A DNA stretch of 38,613 nucleotides from Thermoplasmatota archaeon (GCA_028279645.1 JANQNJ010000087.1:1-38613); one strand, 5' to 3'; positions 23,689-33,461 are shown, numbered from the stretch's first letter. Translations and numbers: made by a program. Notes: generated by a model from the letters alone, not told the origin.

Positions 23689-25785
23689 TCACCGGGTCGA
23701 CTTGATGCGGCCCGTCTGATCGATGTAGACGTTGCTGTACTCCTCCCTCAGCTGGTTGAGGATGTACTCCAGCTCCTCTTCGTTGATATCGAGCGGCGCG
23801 GTCTCGTTCCTGAGATCGTCCCTGGTGATCCCCTCTGCGCCGGCGTTCCGAATGATCTGGAGGACGTTGGTCAACCGGTCCCGCTTCGTCTTGCTGATGC
23901 CGGTCCCGGTTGCGTACATATCGATATCGTACGATCCGTCCTCGGACAGGGCCACCGTATGGAGGAAGTTCTCCATGATATGGATCGACCTCTCGACGTC
24001 GTCGAGCACGATCTTCTCGGACAGCCTGAGCCTGGCGCTGGCCTCCGACAGACGGATCAGCGCTTCCAGCTGACGGGCCGTGATTGCAACGGTTCCCTCG
24101 ATGCTGTAGACCCGCCTCATGTCGACGAAGTATTCGTTGAGGCGCTCCGCCGCGGACTGGGTCAGGACGGGGAACACGTTGCGGCGGGCGTAGGAGACGT
24201 ACTTCTTCAGCAGCTCGTGATCGATGGCTGGAACGATGGTCTCGTCGGCGATGGGCTCGATATGGCTACCCTTGGCCCTGTCATGCTGCATCTGCTCTGC
24301 TACCATGCTGGTCTTAAGGATGTGGGATGCCAGCTCTCCGTCCTTCTCCGCATCGGGCTTGTCCATCAGAGAGAAGATCACGTCGAACCTGGTGATGAGA
24401 GGTGGTGGGAGGTTGATCTGCTCGATGATCGTCTTGAACTTGTCGAAACGGCCATGCTGGGGATTCGCCGCTGCCAGGAGCGAGCACCTTGCCTGGAGGG
24501 TGGCCGTTATCCCGGCCTTGGCAACGCTGACCGTCTGCTGGGCCATGGCCTCGTGCATCGAGCTCCGGTCCTCGCTTCGCATCTTGTCTATCTCGTCGAT
24601 GCAGGCCATCCCCTTGTCCGCCAGGACGAGGGCTCCGGCCTCGAGGGTCCAGCGGCCCTCGCCGGTATCGTCCGGGACGGCCGCCGCCGTTAGGCCAGCC
24701 CGTGTGGCTGCCTGGCCGGAGGCGTATATACCCCGAGGCGCCATGCGTGAAATGTATCTCAGCAACTGTGATTTCGCTGTACCGGGGTCTCCGACCAGCA
24801 ATATGTGGATGTCGCCCCTGATCTTGGTGTTGTCGGGCGCTGTCTTCATCACCCCGCCGAACAGCTGGAGGGCAAGGACGTTCTTCTCGAGCTCCATGCC
24901 GTAGATCGTTGGGGCGATGGACGAGGCGACCTTGTCATAGATGTTCGAATCCTTGGCCAGGAGTATTATCTCCTCCTCGTCCTCGGCGGTCAGCTCGTAG
25001 TCCTCGAAGTCGTGCTCCTCGATCTCGATGCTGTTCACGTCGAGGTAGATGTTGTACGTGGTCGATTGCACCCGTGAGGCCCTGGAAGGTGTTGCCCGAA
25101 CGGTCCCGTTCAGTATGACCTTGTTGCCGGGAAAGACCTGGCCCGTCAGGTCCTTCTCGAGATAGGCGGTCAGCCTCTGCGGCTGTTCGCCCCCCTTGAG
25201 GCCCTCTGGGGATTCCTGGATCTCCAGCTTCTGGGTGTCGATGAAGACCGATTCGTCGGTGAGCAGGCGGAAGGCGAGGCTCTGGTCCTTGCGGCATCCT
25301 GGACACTGGAGTGGCTCCTTCTGGACCATCCTCTCCTGGATGACGCGAACCTTCTCGGTGCACTTTAGGCACTCGTAGACGGCGATATGAAGGCGGGGCC
25401 TCACCTGGACCGTGTTCTTGATCAGGCCCTTGACCGCGATATACCTGTTCAGATGCGCCGCCCGGATCGATCTCACCTCGATCCGGTCGGTCATTGGGAT
25501 CTCCTTGATCCGGACGTTCAGCTCGGGCTTCAGGCCTCTGGCCTTGAGCAGCTCGATCTCGTCCGGAGGAATGAAGGCGTTCGCGGCCCGCTCCGCTCCT
25601 CTGATCACGGAAGTGGGGTTCTCGAGAAGGTGGTCCGCAAGTTCGGGATCGTGTAGGTTGATGTCGCGATGGCTTACGACCACCGACTGCTTGTCGGTGG
25701 TACCGAAGGTGGAGGTGATGTATGTGCCCACACCGGCCTCGCGGAGGAATGCCTCCCAACGCTTCACTATCATATCGTACTTCAT
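23689..25785 (-). CDS. mcm: Replicative DNA helicase MCM
   Basis: The 698-residue hexameric helicase unwinds DNA at the replication fork. The N-terminal domain carries a zinc finger with C139, C142, C161 and C164. The AAA+ core has Walker A GDPGTAKS at 332-339, Walker B CIDEID at 395-400 and the arginine finger in LITRFD (R466). A winged helix closes the C-terminus. I placed the start at ATG 25785 (MKYDMIVKRW). A TATA box at 25826-25834 predicts transcription start about 20 nt before it, and longer in-frame starts would lie upstream of the promoter. DUF424 follows downstream. Confidence 0.97.
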   Translation of the reverse strand: MKYDMIVKRWEAFLREAGVGTYITSTFGTTDKQSVVVSHRDINLHDPELADHLLENPTSVIRGAERAANAFIPPDEIELLKARGLKPELNVRIKEIPMTDRIEVRSIRAAHLNRYIAVKGLIKNTVQVRPRLHIAVYECLKCTEKVRVIQERMVQKEPLQCPGCRKDQSLAFRLLTDESVFIDTQKLEIQESPEGLKGGEQPQRLTAYLEKDLTGQVFPGNKVILNGTVRATPSRASRVQSTTYNIYLDVNSIEIEEHDFEDYELTAEDEEEIILLAKDSNIYDKVASSIAPTIYGMELEKNVLALQLFGGVMKTAPDNTKIRGDIHILLVGDPGTAKSQLLRYISRMAPRGIYASGQAATRAGLTAAAVPDDTGEGRWTLEAGALVLADKGMACIDEIDKMRSEDRSSMHEAMAQQTVSVAKAGITATLQARCSLLAAANPQHGRFDKFKTIIEQINLPPPLITRFDVIFSLMDKPDAEKDGELASHILKTSMVAEQMQHDRAKGSHIEPIADETIVPAIDHELLKKYVSYARRNVFPVLTQSAAERLNEYFVDMRRVYSIEGTVAITARQLEALIRLSEASARLRLSEKIVLDDVERSIHIMENFLHTVALSEDGSYDIDMYATGTGISKTKRDRLTNVLQIIRNAGAEGITRDDLRNETAPLDINEEELEYILNQLREEYSNVYIDQTGRIKSTR

Positions 25786-25990
25786 GTCGTCCCCATCACT
25801 GCGGAAGGGGTACATACTACTCGGTGTAAAAATAGTTATTGCAGGGGGGTGGGTGAAAGATTGTCGGTCCGAGCTCATGGGGCGGCGGGATCACGGCCCA
25901 CGACCGACCTTCAGGCGAACGACCTGCCGAAGCCAAGGCTGGTAGGAACGATCTGTTCGACTCGGATAATAGCGGTGGTCGAGCGGAGGC

Positions 25991-26272
25991 TCAGCGCTTT
26001 TCCGTGACCTTGATGAGATGGAAGCCGAACTCGGTCCTGACGGGATCGGAGACCTTGCCAACGTCCAGTTTGAAGGCCGCTTCCTCGAACGGTTTGACCA
26101 TCATGTTGCGGCCGAAGAAGCCCAGGTCGCCGCCGTTCCTTCCGGACGGACATGCGGAATGGGCCTTGGCCAGCGCGCCGAAATCGTCGCCGGCGTTGAT
26201 CTTGGCCAGGATATCCCTGGCCTCCTGCTCGGTGTTGACGAGGATGTGACTTGCCTTTACCTCAGTGACCAT
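25991..26272 (-). CDS. Parvulin-type peptidyl-prolyl cis-trans isomerase
   Basis: The 93-residue protein is a single parvulin (PpiC) domain: KASHILV near the N-terminus, the [26 protein letters not shown] signature, PFEEAAFKL and the C-terminal GFHLIKV. It has no signal peptide and so acts as a cytoplasmic folding catalyst. A TATA box at 26302-26310 puts transcription start near 26281, which coincides with an in-frame GTG. Either that GTG is a leaderless start (three more residues) or the ATG at 26272 is used. Confidence 0.93.
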   Translation of the reverse strand: MVTEVKASHILVNTEQEARDILAKINAGDDFGALAKAHSACPSGRNGGDLGFFGRNMMVKPFEEAAFKLDVGKVSDPVRTEFGFHLIKVTEKR

Positions 26273-26414
26273 AAGAACCACTGGCGCTTCATTGTGCTGA
26301 AATTATAAAAGGATGACCCTGGGGTTCCCGATAGGAGCTGGGAGAGGATGGGCTGTTGCTCCAATGGCCTCCTCCGGGGAAAGGTTTAACTTATCCCGCC
26401 GGGATTCGTTCGTG
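26273..26414. promoter_or_regulatory. Divergent promoters of parvulin and hypD
   Basis: For parvulin, attataaaa (26302-26310) is a good TATA box. For hypD, tttaactta at 26385-26393 is centred 26 nt before the ATG at 26415, consistent with a leaderless mRNA. Confidence 0.5.
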
Positions 26415-27485
26415 ATGTTCAAGTTCCGCGATGCCGATGTGACGAAGAGGATAGTGGAGGTGCTAGGCGGGATCGAGCGTGACCTCAAGTTCATGCACGT
26501 GTGCGGCACCCACCAGGACACCATGGTCAGGTTCGGCATCGAGGGGATGCTGGAAGAGGTAGGGGTCAAGATCGTGCAGGGCCCGGGCTGCCCCGTATGC
26601 GTCACCACGGAGAGGGAGTTCGAGGAGGCAAAAGCGATAGCGGAGCAGGGAGCCATCGTCGCAAGCTACGGGGACATGATCAACGTACCCTCCCAGGGGA
26701 GATCACTTCAGGACATGAAGAGCGATGGGGCGGATGTCAGGATAGTCTACTCGGTGGACGATGCAGTCGAGATCGCCCAGGGGACCGACAGGGAGGTCGT
26801 CTTCATGGCGGCCGGCTTCGAGACGACGACGCCACCGACGGCGGCGATCCTACTGAGGGGGGTTCCTGAGAACATGAGCATCCTCAACTGTCACCGGACC
26901 GTACCTATGGCCCTGAAGGGGCTCATGGAGATGGGAGAGGTCCAACTCGACGGCGTAGTTCAGCCCGGCCACGTGAGCGTGATCATCGGCAGTCAGGTCT
27001 ACGAGTTCCTATCGACCGATTACGGTGTTCCCCAGGTGATATGCGGATTCGAGCCGCTTGACGTCCTCATGGGCGTTCTGATGCTCTCCCAGCAGGTCAG
27101 GGAAGGGGTGGCGAAGGTGGAGAACGAGTACGGCCGTGCAGTAAGGCCCGAAGGGAACCTGAAGGCGATCGAGGCGATGGCCGAGGTCTTCGAGACCCGG
27201 GACATCAGATGGAGAGGTTTCCCCGAGATCCCGGGTTCCGGGTTGAAGCTCAAGGCGGAGTTCGAGGACCATGACGCCAGCAAGCGGTTCGAGAATGCTT
27301 TCGTCGATCTGCCGGAGCATTTCCCGGAGCCGGCTGGATGCTCCTGCGGCGAGGTGCTCAGGGGGATCAAGGACCCGAGGGAGTGCCCTCTGTTCAAGGT
27401 CACATGCTCGCCGAAGAACCCGGTGGGACCGTGCATGGTCTCAAGGGAAGGAAGCTGCAACATCCTGTTCCGTTACAGCGGATGA
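26415..27485 (+). CDS. hypD: [NiFe]-hydrogenase maturation protein HypD
   Basis: HypD assembles the Fe(CN)2CO moiety of [NiFe] hydrogenases together with HypC. The 356-residue protein has the conserved HVCGTHQDT (C30), GPGCPVC (C59, C62) and the C-terminal cysteine cluster (CSC, EC, TC, PC, SC) that holds the 4Fe-4S cluster. I placed the start at ATG 26415 (MFKFRDADVT), where homologues begin and the TATA spacing fits, not at the ATG 102 nt upstream. No other hyp or hydrogenase gene is in the window, so this is an isolated copy. Confidence 0.94.
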   Translation: MFKFRDADVTKRIVEVLGGIERDLKFMHVCGTHQDTMVRFGIEGMLEEVGVKIVQGPGCPVCVTTEREFEEAKAIAEQGAIVASYGDMINVPSQGRSLQDMKSDGADVRIVYSVDDAVEIAQGTDREVVFMAAGFETTTPPTAAILLRGVPENMSILNCHRTVPMALKGLMEMGEVQLDGVVQPGHVSVIIGSQVYEFLSTDYGVPQVICGFEPLDVLMGVLMLSQQVREGVAKVENEYGRAVRPEGNLKAIEAMAEVFETRDIRWRGFPEIPGSGLKLKAEFEDHDASKRFENAFVDLPEHFPEPAGCSCGEVLRGIKDPRECPLFKVTCSPKNPVGPCMVSREGSCNILFRYSG

Positions 27486-27539
27486 TCGATGGGAGGATAA
27501 AGGAGTTGGAACGGACGATCTTCACTGGAGGACCATTAT

Positions 27540-29333
27540 ATGCCGTTTGACAGCCTTCATCCGTCGATCAGGCAGGTCCTGGAGGCTCGAGGGTTCGGAT
27601 CCCCCTCCGCAGCACAGGAGGCCGCGATCCCGGTCATTCTCGGCGGTGAGAACACACTCCTGATAGCGCCGACGGGTATGGGGAAGACCGAGGCAGCGAT
27701 CCTTCCACTCTTCCATGATCTTCTCAACAGAGAGCATAGGCCTATCACAGTTCTGTATATCACTCCGCTCAGAGCGCTCAATCGCGACATGCTCAAGCGG
27801 TTGAGGGAGTGGGCCGCCGATCTCGATATCAGGATCGACGTCAGACACGGGGATACATCGCAGGCGCAGAGGCGCAAGCAAGCCCTCGACCCGCCTGACA
27901 TTCTCATAACGACCCCGGAGACGTTCCAGCTTCTCTTCCTCGGAAGTCGGTTACGAGAGGCGGTAACGGGAGTGAGATACGTAGTAATTGACGAGATACA
28001 CGAGCTCGCGTCGGATGAGAGGGGAGCTCAGCTGTCGCTGGCCATGGAACGGCTCGAGGAGGTATCACCCGGTTTCCAGAGGATCGGGCTCTCCGCCACC
28101 GTGTCCAACCCGGAAGAGGTGGGGCGGTTCCTCGCAGGAGGCGAAAGGGAGGGGAGCCCGGCTGGAGAGCAGGAAGCGGTTACATGGAAGCCCCGCCCTT
28201 TCAGGACCGTTGTGGTCAAATGGCCCAGGGAGAGGGACCTGAGGGTGGAGATCCCCGAGGTCTCGAAGAACGATGACGAGCTGGGCCAGGACCTCATGTG
28301 CAATCCCCAGGTGGCGGCCGCCATGCGGGAGATGGTCGACCTGATGAAGGGATCCAGGTCGACGCTGGTCTTCGTGAACACCAGGGAGGCGGCCGAGGCT
28401 CTCTCCATGCGCCTGGGTCTGATGGGGATCGAAGGGATCGGGATCCATCACGGCTCCCTGTCGAAATCGATCAGGGTGGCCATGGAGGAGGACTTCAAGG
28501 CCGGCCGCCTGCGGGCGTTGATATGCACATCATCTCTGGAGCTCGGCATCGATGTCGGCTCCACCGATCTGGTCATCCAGTACAACTCACCGAGGCAGGC
28601 CACTCGATTGCTGCAGAGGGCCGGAAGGTCCGGCCATACCATCGATGGAACATCACGCGGGGTGACGGTGGCCACAAGCACCGAGCAGGCCATGGAGGCG
28701 CTGGCCATCACGGAGTTGGCCTCGGCCGAGACGGTGGAGGAGGTCAGGGTCAGGGAGAGGCCGCTCTCGGTCCTCGCGAACCAGCTGTCGGCAATGACCC
28801 TGGTGAGGACCTACGGCATCGAGGAGGCCTTCGATCTGGCGACAGGTGCGTATCCGTTCCGTTCGCTGACCATGCGTGAGCTAAGGATGGTGCTTCAGCA
28901 GCTGGACAACGACGGATTGATACAGCATGATGAGAAATCGTTCTGGCGGAGGGGGAAGGGGCGCTACTATTTCTACGAGAACATCTCGATGATCCCGGAC
29001 GAGAGGACCTATCCGGTCAGGGACATCGTGACGCGCAGGATCATCGGCACTCTGGACGAGGCCTTCGTGATATCCTACATAGAACCCGGAGGTACCTTCG
29101 TAATGAAGGGGGCCGGGTGGAGGGTGGTCGAGGTCGCCGACAACGGCGAGATCACGGTGGAGCCGCACCTTGGTGTGGCCGCGATCCCTTCCTGGATCGG
29201 GGAGGACATCCCTGTGCCGTTCATTGTGGCCCAGAAGGTGGGCGACATGAGGGAGAGGTTGTGGGAGGAGAAGTACGGCAAGGATGAGGACGGAGATGAC
29301 AGCAAGGATCCCGGGAAGGAGAACGAGCGCTAA
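27540..29333 (+). CDS. Lhr-type superfamily 2 DNA helicase, short form
   Basis: The 597-residue protein has Walker A APTGMGKT at 43-50, DEIH at 151-154, SAT at 185-187, the second RecA domain with IHHGS, ELGIDVGSTDLVIQ and QRAGRSGH, then winged-helix and further domains. ELGIDVG and the RLLQRAGRSGH segment are hallmarks of the Lhr branch of Ski2-like helicases, which work in DNA repair. It is shorter than typical Lhr cores (about 850 or more), with a reduced C-terminal part and an acidic-lysine tail. ATG 27540 follows GGAGG by about 9 nt. hypD ends 54 nt upstream. Confidence 0.88.
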   Translation: MPFDSLHPSIRQVLEARGFGSPSAAQEAAIPVILGGENTLLIAPTGMGKTEAAILPLFHDLLNREHRPITVLYITPLRALNRDMLKRLREWAADLDIRIDVRHGDTSQAQRRKQALDPPDILITTPETFQLLFLGSRLREAVTGVRYVVIDEIHELASDERGAQLSLAMERLEEVSPGFQRIGLSATVSNPEEVGRFLAGGEREGSPAGEQEAVTWKPRPFRTVVVKWPRERDLRVEIPEVSKNDDELGQDLMCNPQVAAAMREMVDLMKGSRSTLVFVNTREAAEALSMRLGLMGIEGIGIHHGSLSKSIRVAMEEDFKAGRLRALICTSSLELGIDVGSTDLVIQYNSPRQATRLLQRAGRSGHTIDGTSRGVTVATSTEQAMEALAITELASAETVEEVRVRERPLSVLANQLSAMTLVRTYGIEEAFDLATGAYPFRSLTMRELRMVLQQLDNDGLIQHDEKSFWRRGKGRYYFYENISMIPDERTYPVRDIVTRRIIGTLDEAFVISYIEPGGTFVMKGAGWRVVEVADNGEITVEPHLGVAAIPSWIGEDIPVPFIVAQKVGDMRERLWEEKYGKDEDGDDSKDPGKENER

Positions 29334-29365
29334 GTTTTATAACGGCTCGGACCTTTCCACTAGGC

Positions 29366-30556
29366 ATGGAAGTCGGTGTAGTAGGGAAACCTAACGTTGG
29401 AAAGAGCACTTTCTTCTCGGCGCTCACCCTCGCCAAGGCGGAGGTAGCCGCCTATCCGTTCACGACGATCGATGCGAACAAGGGTGTTGGCTACGTGAGG
29501 GCCGAATGCCCGCATGTGGAGTTCGAGAAGCCATGCACCCCGAACAATTCCCGCTGCATCGACGGCGTCAGATACATCCCGATCGAGCTCATCGATGTGG
29601 CCGGCCTGGTCCCTGACGCCCATACAGGCAAGGGTCTGGGAAACAAGTTCCTCGACGACCTGAGGCAGGCCCACGCCCTGGTCCATATCATCGACGCATC
29701 CGGCTCGACCGATGCGGAGGGGAACCCCATAGACGTCGGAGGCCACGACCCGCTCGATGACGTCTCGTTCCTGGAGAACGAGATCGACCAGTGGATCAAG
29801 GCGATCATGAAGAGGGACTGGGGGCGCGTCTCGAGGACCATGGAACTATCGGGGGGGAAGATCGAACGTGCCCTTGCAGAGAGGCTGACCGGCCTGAGGG
29901 TCAAGGAGTATGCCGTTCATCACGCCCTGCTCAAGCTGAAGCTGTCGGACAAGCCCAGCACCTGGACCGAGGAGGAGCTTCTCGAACTTGCCAAGGAGGT
30001 CAGGCTCAAGGCGAAGCCCATGATACTCGCCGCGAACAAGGCCGATCGGGCGCCGCCCGAGAACCTGGAGGCGCTAAAAGGCGTCGAGGGTGCGATAGTT
30101 ATCCCGACCTCGGCGGAGTACGAGCTCGCACTCCGACGGGCCTCCGAAGCGGGTATGATATCGTACAATCCTGGTTCGTCCGATTTCGATATCCTGGCTG
30201 AGGACAAGCTGAACAAGGCCCAGCTGCAGGCCCTGGAAAGGATCAGGGAGTTCCTCGCAGCTCACGGGAGCACCGGCGTCCAGGAGGTCCTGGAGAAGGC
30301 GGTTTTCGACCTCCTCGACCTGGTACCGGTATTCCCGGTTGAGGACGAGAACCACCTGACCGACAAGGAGGGGAGGGTGCTACCTGACGCGTTCCTGCTG
30401 CCGAAGGGGTCGACCGCGAAGGACCTCGCGTACAAGGTGCATACTGATCTCGGTGACAACTTCATCAGGGCTATCGATGCGAGGACCCATCGGGTGATAG
30501 GCGCTGACCACGAACTGAAGGCCAGCGATGTGATACGCATAGTTGCCAACGCTTGA
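29366..30556 (+). CDS. YchF/OLA1-related OBG GTPase with TGS domain
   Basis: The 396-residue GTPase has G1 GKPNVGKST at 7-15, G3 DVAGLV, G4 NKAD, and a C-terminal TGS-like domain (LPKGSTAKDLAYKVHTDLGD). This architecture matches the archaeal HflX-independent OBG/YchF group that associates with ribosomes or tRNA. Residues between G3 and G4 include the LVHIIDASGSTD strand and a long helical insertion. TTTTATAA at 29335-29342 is centred 27 nt before the ATG, so the mRNA is probably leaderless. Confidence 0.93.
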   Translation: MEVGVVGKPNVGKSTFFSALTLAKAEVAAYPFTTIDANKGVGYVRAECPHVEFEKPCTPNNSRCIDGVRYIPIELIDVAGLVPDAHTGKGLGNKFLDDLRQAHALVHIIDASGSTDAEGNPIDVGGHDPLDDVSFLENEIDQWIKAIMKRDWGRVSRTMELSGGKIERALAERLTGLRVKEYAVHHALLKLKLSDKPSTWTEEELLELAKEVRLKAKPMILAANKADRAPPENLEALKGVEGAIVIPTSAEYELALRRASEAGMISYNPGSSDFDILAEDKLNKAQLQALERIREFLAAHGSTGVQEVLEKAVFDLLDLVPVFPVEDENHLTDKEGRVLPDAFLLPKGSTAKDLAYKVHTDLGDNFIRAIDARTHRVIGADHELKASDVIRIVANA

Positions 30557-30621
30557 TCCTGCCGAGAGCAATTAGAAATCGATTCTAGTTTGGATCTGAG
30601 ACAGATAGAACATGAGTTCTT

Positions 30622-31401
30622 TCAGCCGAACGGCTGCAGGTCCTCTCCGCCCATGAAGATCTCCTGCACCTTGTCGTAGAGGTCCTCGAATCCGATCAGG
30701 TCGGTGTTGGAGATCGGTGTGAGATTGCTGAACACCGACAGCTCCTCTATGGTTCTGTAGAGATTGATCCCCATCTCGCGCTCCATGGACGGCGCCTCCA
30801 TCATGGCAGCCTCGTGAAGCTCCTCAGGGTTCTCCACCCAGTTCAGGATGAAGTCAAGGCGCTCCTCGTCAAGGATATCGACCTTGCTTAGGGCGCTGAT
30901 CATCGGGACCGGGAACCGGAACTGCACTATGGCTCCAAGGAGGAACTGGGAGATGATCCCCGACGGTGATGACGAGAGGATCGGATCGTAGAGGAAGACC
31001 ATGGAGGACCTTCCTGGAGCCAGGGAGCCCATGGTGATCTTGCTTGACGACCTGAAGGCGAAGAGCTCGATCTGACCGGGGGTATCGACGAGGACGTAAT
31101 CGACCCGGAACGAGCTGCAGACCTCCTGTATCTCCTTGAGGTTGAGGGCGACCATGTCAGCGGCTACCACCTGTGCACCGTTGGGGCCGAGGTCGTGCTC
31201 CTTCATGATCTCCGTGAGCTTTATCCAGTCGCGGATGTCAACGTCGGGTTCGTACGGTATCTTCTCAGCGCCCGGGTCCAGGTTGACCGTCGCCGTGGAG
31301 AATCCCTGGATCGATGCCCATTCGGAGAAGGCCTTGCAGAAGCTGCTCTTGCCCGAGCCGGCTGTGCCCAGCACATAGATGTAGACTGTCTCCTGGTCCA
31401 T
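30622..31401 (-). CDS. GPN-loop GTPase
   Basis: The 259-residue SIMIBI GTPase has P-loop GTAGSGKS at 12-19, the signature Gly-Pro-Asn loop at 72-74 (DLGPNGA), switch II DTPGQIEL and a SKVD base motif. Archaeal GPN proteins are homodimers; eukaryotic relatives help assemble RNA polymerase II. An archaeal client is not established. The start ATG 31401 lies about 27 nt from a weak cttaag element, so the mRNA may be leaderless. It is convergent with the YchF-type gene. Confidence 0.93.
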   Translation of the reverse strand: MDQETVYIYVLGTAGSGKSSFCKAFSEWASIQGFSTATVNLDPGAEKIPYEPDVDIRDWIKLTEIMKEHDLGPNGAQVVAADMVALNLKEIQEVCSSFRVDYVLVDTPGQIELFAFRSSSKITMGSLAPGRSSMVFLYDPILSSSPSGIISQFLLGAIVQFRFPVPMISALSKVDILDEERLDFILNWVENPEELHEAAMMEAPSMEREMGINLYRTIEELSVFSNLTPISNTDLIGFEDLYDKVQEIFMGGEDLQPFG

Positions 31402-31460
31402 GTGAATGTGAAACGGGTCTGCGGTCTTAAGGGTTTACATCGGCAGCCCTGTGCTGGGCT

Positions 31461-32888
31461 TCAACAGAGGAAACTGCCGATCCGGTCGCCCATGAGCGCT
31501 CCGTCCTTCATGATGACCTCGCCCCTGAGCACGGTCATCCACGGGAAGATCGAGTCCATCCCCTCGAAGGGAGTCCAGCCGCATTTCGAATGGAGGTCGT
31601 CGCCATGGATCTCGGTGACCTCCTTCAGATCCACGATCATCAGGTCGGCATCTCTGCCCTCCTCTATCGCGCCTTTGTTGAGACCGAATATCTCTGCCGG
31701 CCTCGTCGAGATGGCGCTGACGAAACGGTCAAGCGGCAGGATGCCTCGATCCACGTAATTCAGCATCAATGGTATCCGGGTCTCCACACCCGGCATTCCG
31801 GAGGGAGCATGTGCGAACTCGGCCTCCTTCTCATCGGGCAGGTGTGGTGCATGGTCCGAACCGACGGTATCGATCCTGTCTTCGATCAGGGCCCTCCATA
31901 GGGCCTCGGAATCGGACCTCCTCCGTAGAGGGGGGTTGACCTTGCCGTATGCCCCTAGGTCAGAATCGACATCCAGAAGCAGGTGGTGCGGGGTCACCTC
32001 CGAGGTGATATCGTACTCCCTCACCTCCTGGACCAGCGGGATGGACATGGCCGAGGTGAGGTGGGCGATGTGCACACGGAACTGGGGCACTATCGAGCAG
32101 GACCTGGGTCCATCCTCACGAGGTTCGTCGGGTCTCGTATCGGATCGCGATCTGGCCTGGTCGTACAGCTTCTGGACCTCTGGTATCGAATAACGGGTCG
32201 CTATGTTGAGAAGGTGTTCTATCGCAGCGATCTCCGAGGCCGCGGGCCTGCTCCGGTCATGGTCCGCCAGGCTCTTGACCTCGACGGCCTCGAACAGATC
32301 GGGTTCCTCGGCATGGACCATGAGGGGGCGGTTAGCTCCGATGGCCGCGTGAACGAGACCTTCGATGTCGTCGCTGGGATCCGCTGCAGTGGTATCGGAC
32401 ATGAACAGCTTGAAGCCCAAAGCGGAGCGAGCTACACTGAGCACGTCGCATATCATCTCGGAGTCGGGTTCGTCGGGAAGTCCGGTGCCGCTGGTATCAT
32501 GGTCGGGGCAGATTCCTTCCGTCAGCTGGACATGGAGGCCGAAGTCAACGAAGGCCGATCCCTCAACGGTGGAACGTTTGTCCCGCAGAGAGGTGAGATC
32601 GACCACCGGAGGGATAGTGTTCGGCATGTCGCCCACGAATGTCGTTCCACCGAAAGCAGCTGCCTGTGTCCCGGTGCGGAAATCCTCCTTATTGGTGAAG
32701 CCTGGCTCCCTCATGTGTACATGGGGATCGACGCCGCCGGGAAGGATCAGACGGCTACCGACATCCACGGTGTCCTGGTTGACGGACTTTCTGACGTCGG
32801 CTATGATACCGTCTGTCACGCAGACGCAGCCGGTCCTGACCTCGCCCTTGTAGTAGATGCGTCCCTCGTAGACGGTGTCGAATGCCAT
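31461..32888 (-). CDS. pyrC: Dihydroorotase
   Basis: Cyclises carbamoyl-aspartate to dihydroorotate in pyrimidine synthesis. The 475-residue amidohydrolase has zinc ligands HVH at 56-58 in PGGVDPHVHMREPG, the lysine that is carbamylated (GFKLFMSD, K160), later zinc histidines (HIAHLTS) and the catalytic aspartate in GSDHAPH. The start is ATG 32888. TATAAAAA at 32913-32920 lies 28 nt upstream, giving a leaderless mRNA, and longer in-frame starts would precede the promoter. An Arg/Asp-rich insertion (RSRSDTRPDEPRED) in the middle is not typical. A hydantoinase/allantoinase role is less likely. Confidence 0.92.
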   Translation of the reverse strand: MAFDTVYEGRIYYKGEVRTGCVCVTDGIIADVRKSVNQDTVDVGSRLILPGGVDPHVHMREPGFTNKEDFRTGTQAAAFGGTTFVGDMPNTIPPVVDLTSLRDKRSTVEGSAFVDFGLHVQLTEGICPDHDTSGTGLPDEPDSEMICDVLSVARSALGFKLFMSDTTAADPSDDIEGLVHAAIGANRPLMVHAEEPDLFEAVEVKSLADHDRSRPAASEIAAIEHLLNIATRYSIPEVQKLYDQARSRSDTRPDEPREDGPRSCSIVPQFRVHIAHLTSAMSIPLVQEVREYDITSEVTPHHLLLDVDSDLGAYGKVNPPLRRRSDSEALWRALIEDRIDTVGSDHAPHLPDEKEAEFAHAPSGMPGVETRIPLMLNYVDRGILPLDRFVSAISTRPAEIFGLNKGAIEEGRDADLMIVDLKEVTEIHGDDLHSKCGWTPFEGMDSIFPWMTVLRGEVIMKDGALMGDRIGSFLC

Positions 32889-32912
32889 CGTTCCGACCAA
32901 GGGCATAGGTTG

Positions 32913-32920
32913 TATAAAAA
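32913..32920 (-). promoter_or_regulatory. TATA box of the dihydroorotase gene
   Basis: In the gene's direction it reads tttttata, centred 28 nt before ATG 32888. It fixes the start codon of pyrC. Confidence 0.6.
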
Positions 32921-32972
32921 CCGTAAGATTAATCATCGCCAGGAGGGATATGGAGGGTGAGGGCGTGAGGCG

Positions 32973-33461
32973 ATGAGGACGCACACTTGGATAGACGACG
33001 GGGTCCTGAAGGAACGCGGTGTAATGGTACTTGTTGTTGAATCGGAGGAGGGGGTGGAGAGAGCGACGTTCCATCCGGGCAAGCTTGGAGCAGGGGAGAG
33101 GAAGAGGCTCACCGAAGGTACGGTCATGGGCGAGGGGAAAGGGGCGAAACAGATAAGGGAGTACCTGAAGGGAGGAAGAAGGGATTTCGATGTGGACCTC
33201 ATTGTCAGTGGGACCGAGTTCCAGAAGGCAGCCTGGAGGACCATCATGGATATCCCCTACGGTGAGACCCGGACCTACAAGTGGGTGGCCGAGCAGATCG
33301 GGGTCCCCAAAGGCGCGCGGGCGGTCGGTGGCGCGATGGGGTCGAACGACATCGTCCTGATCATACCCTGCCACAGGATAGTCGGATGCAACGGTCCCGG
33401 AGGGTTCGGGGGCCGGGTCGATGTGAAGCTGGCGCTGCAGCAGCTCGAGTCCAGGTCCTGA
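32973..33461 (+). CDS. ogt: Methylated-DNA-[protein]-cysteine S-methyltransferase
   Basis: The 162-residue suicide repair protein moves alkyl groups from O6-alkylguanine to its own cysteine. The active site IPCHRIV has C133; the recognition helix segment YGETRTYKWVAEQIGVPKGARAVGGAMGSN with its arginine finger and the C-terminal GGRVDVKLALQQLE are all present. The N-terminal domain is short, as in archaeal forms. A G-rich stretch (GAGGGTGAGGG) precedes ATG 32973. It is divergent from pyrC. Confidence 0.95.
   Translation: MRTHTWIDDGVLKERGVMVLVVESEEGVERATFHPGKLGAGERKRLTEGTVMGEGKGAKQIREYLKGGRRDFDVDLIVSGTEFQKAAWRTIMDIPYGETRTYKWVAEQIGVPKGARAVGGAMGSNDIVLIIPCHRIVGCNGPGGFGGRVDVKLALQQLESRS

Noticed and set aside
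32889-33374. N-terminal extension of the dihydroorotase frame by 162 codons
   Set aside because: It crosses the TATA box and lies antisense to ogt, and homologous dihydroorotases begin near the internal ATG at 32888.
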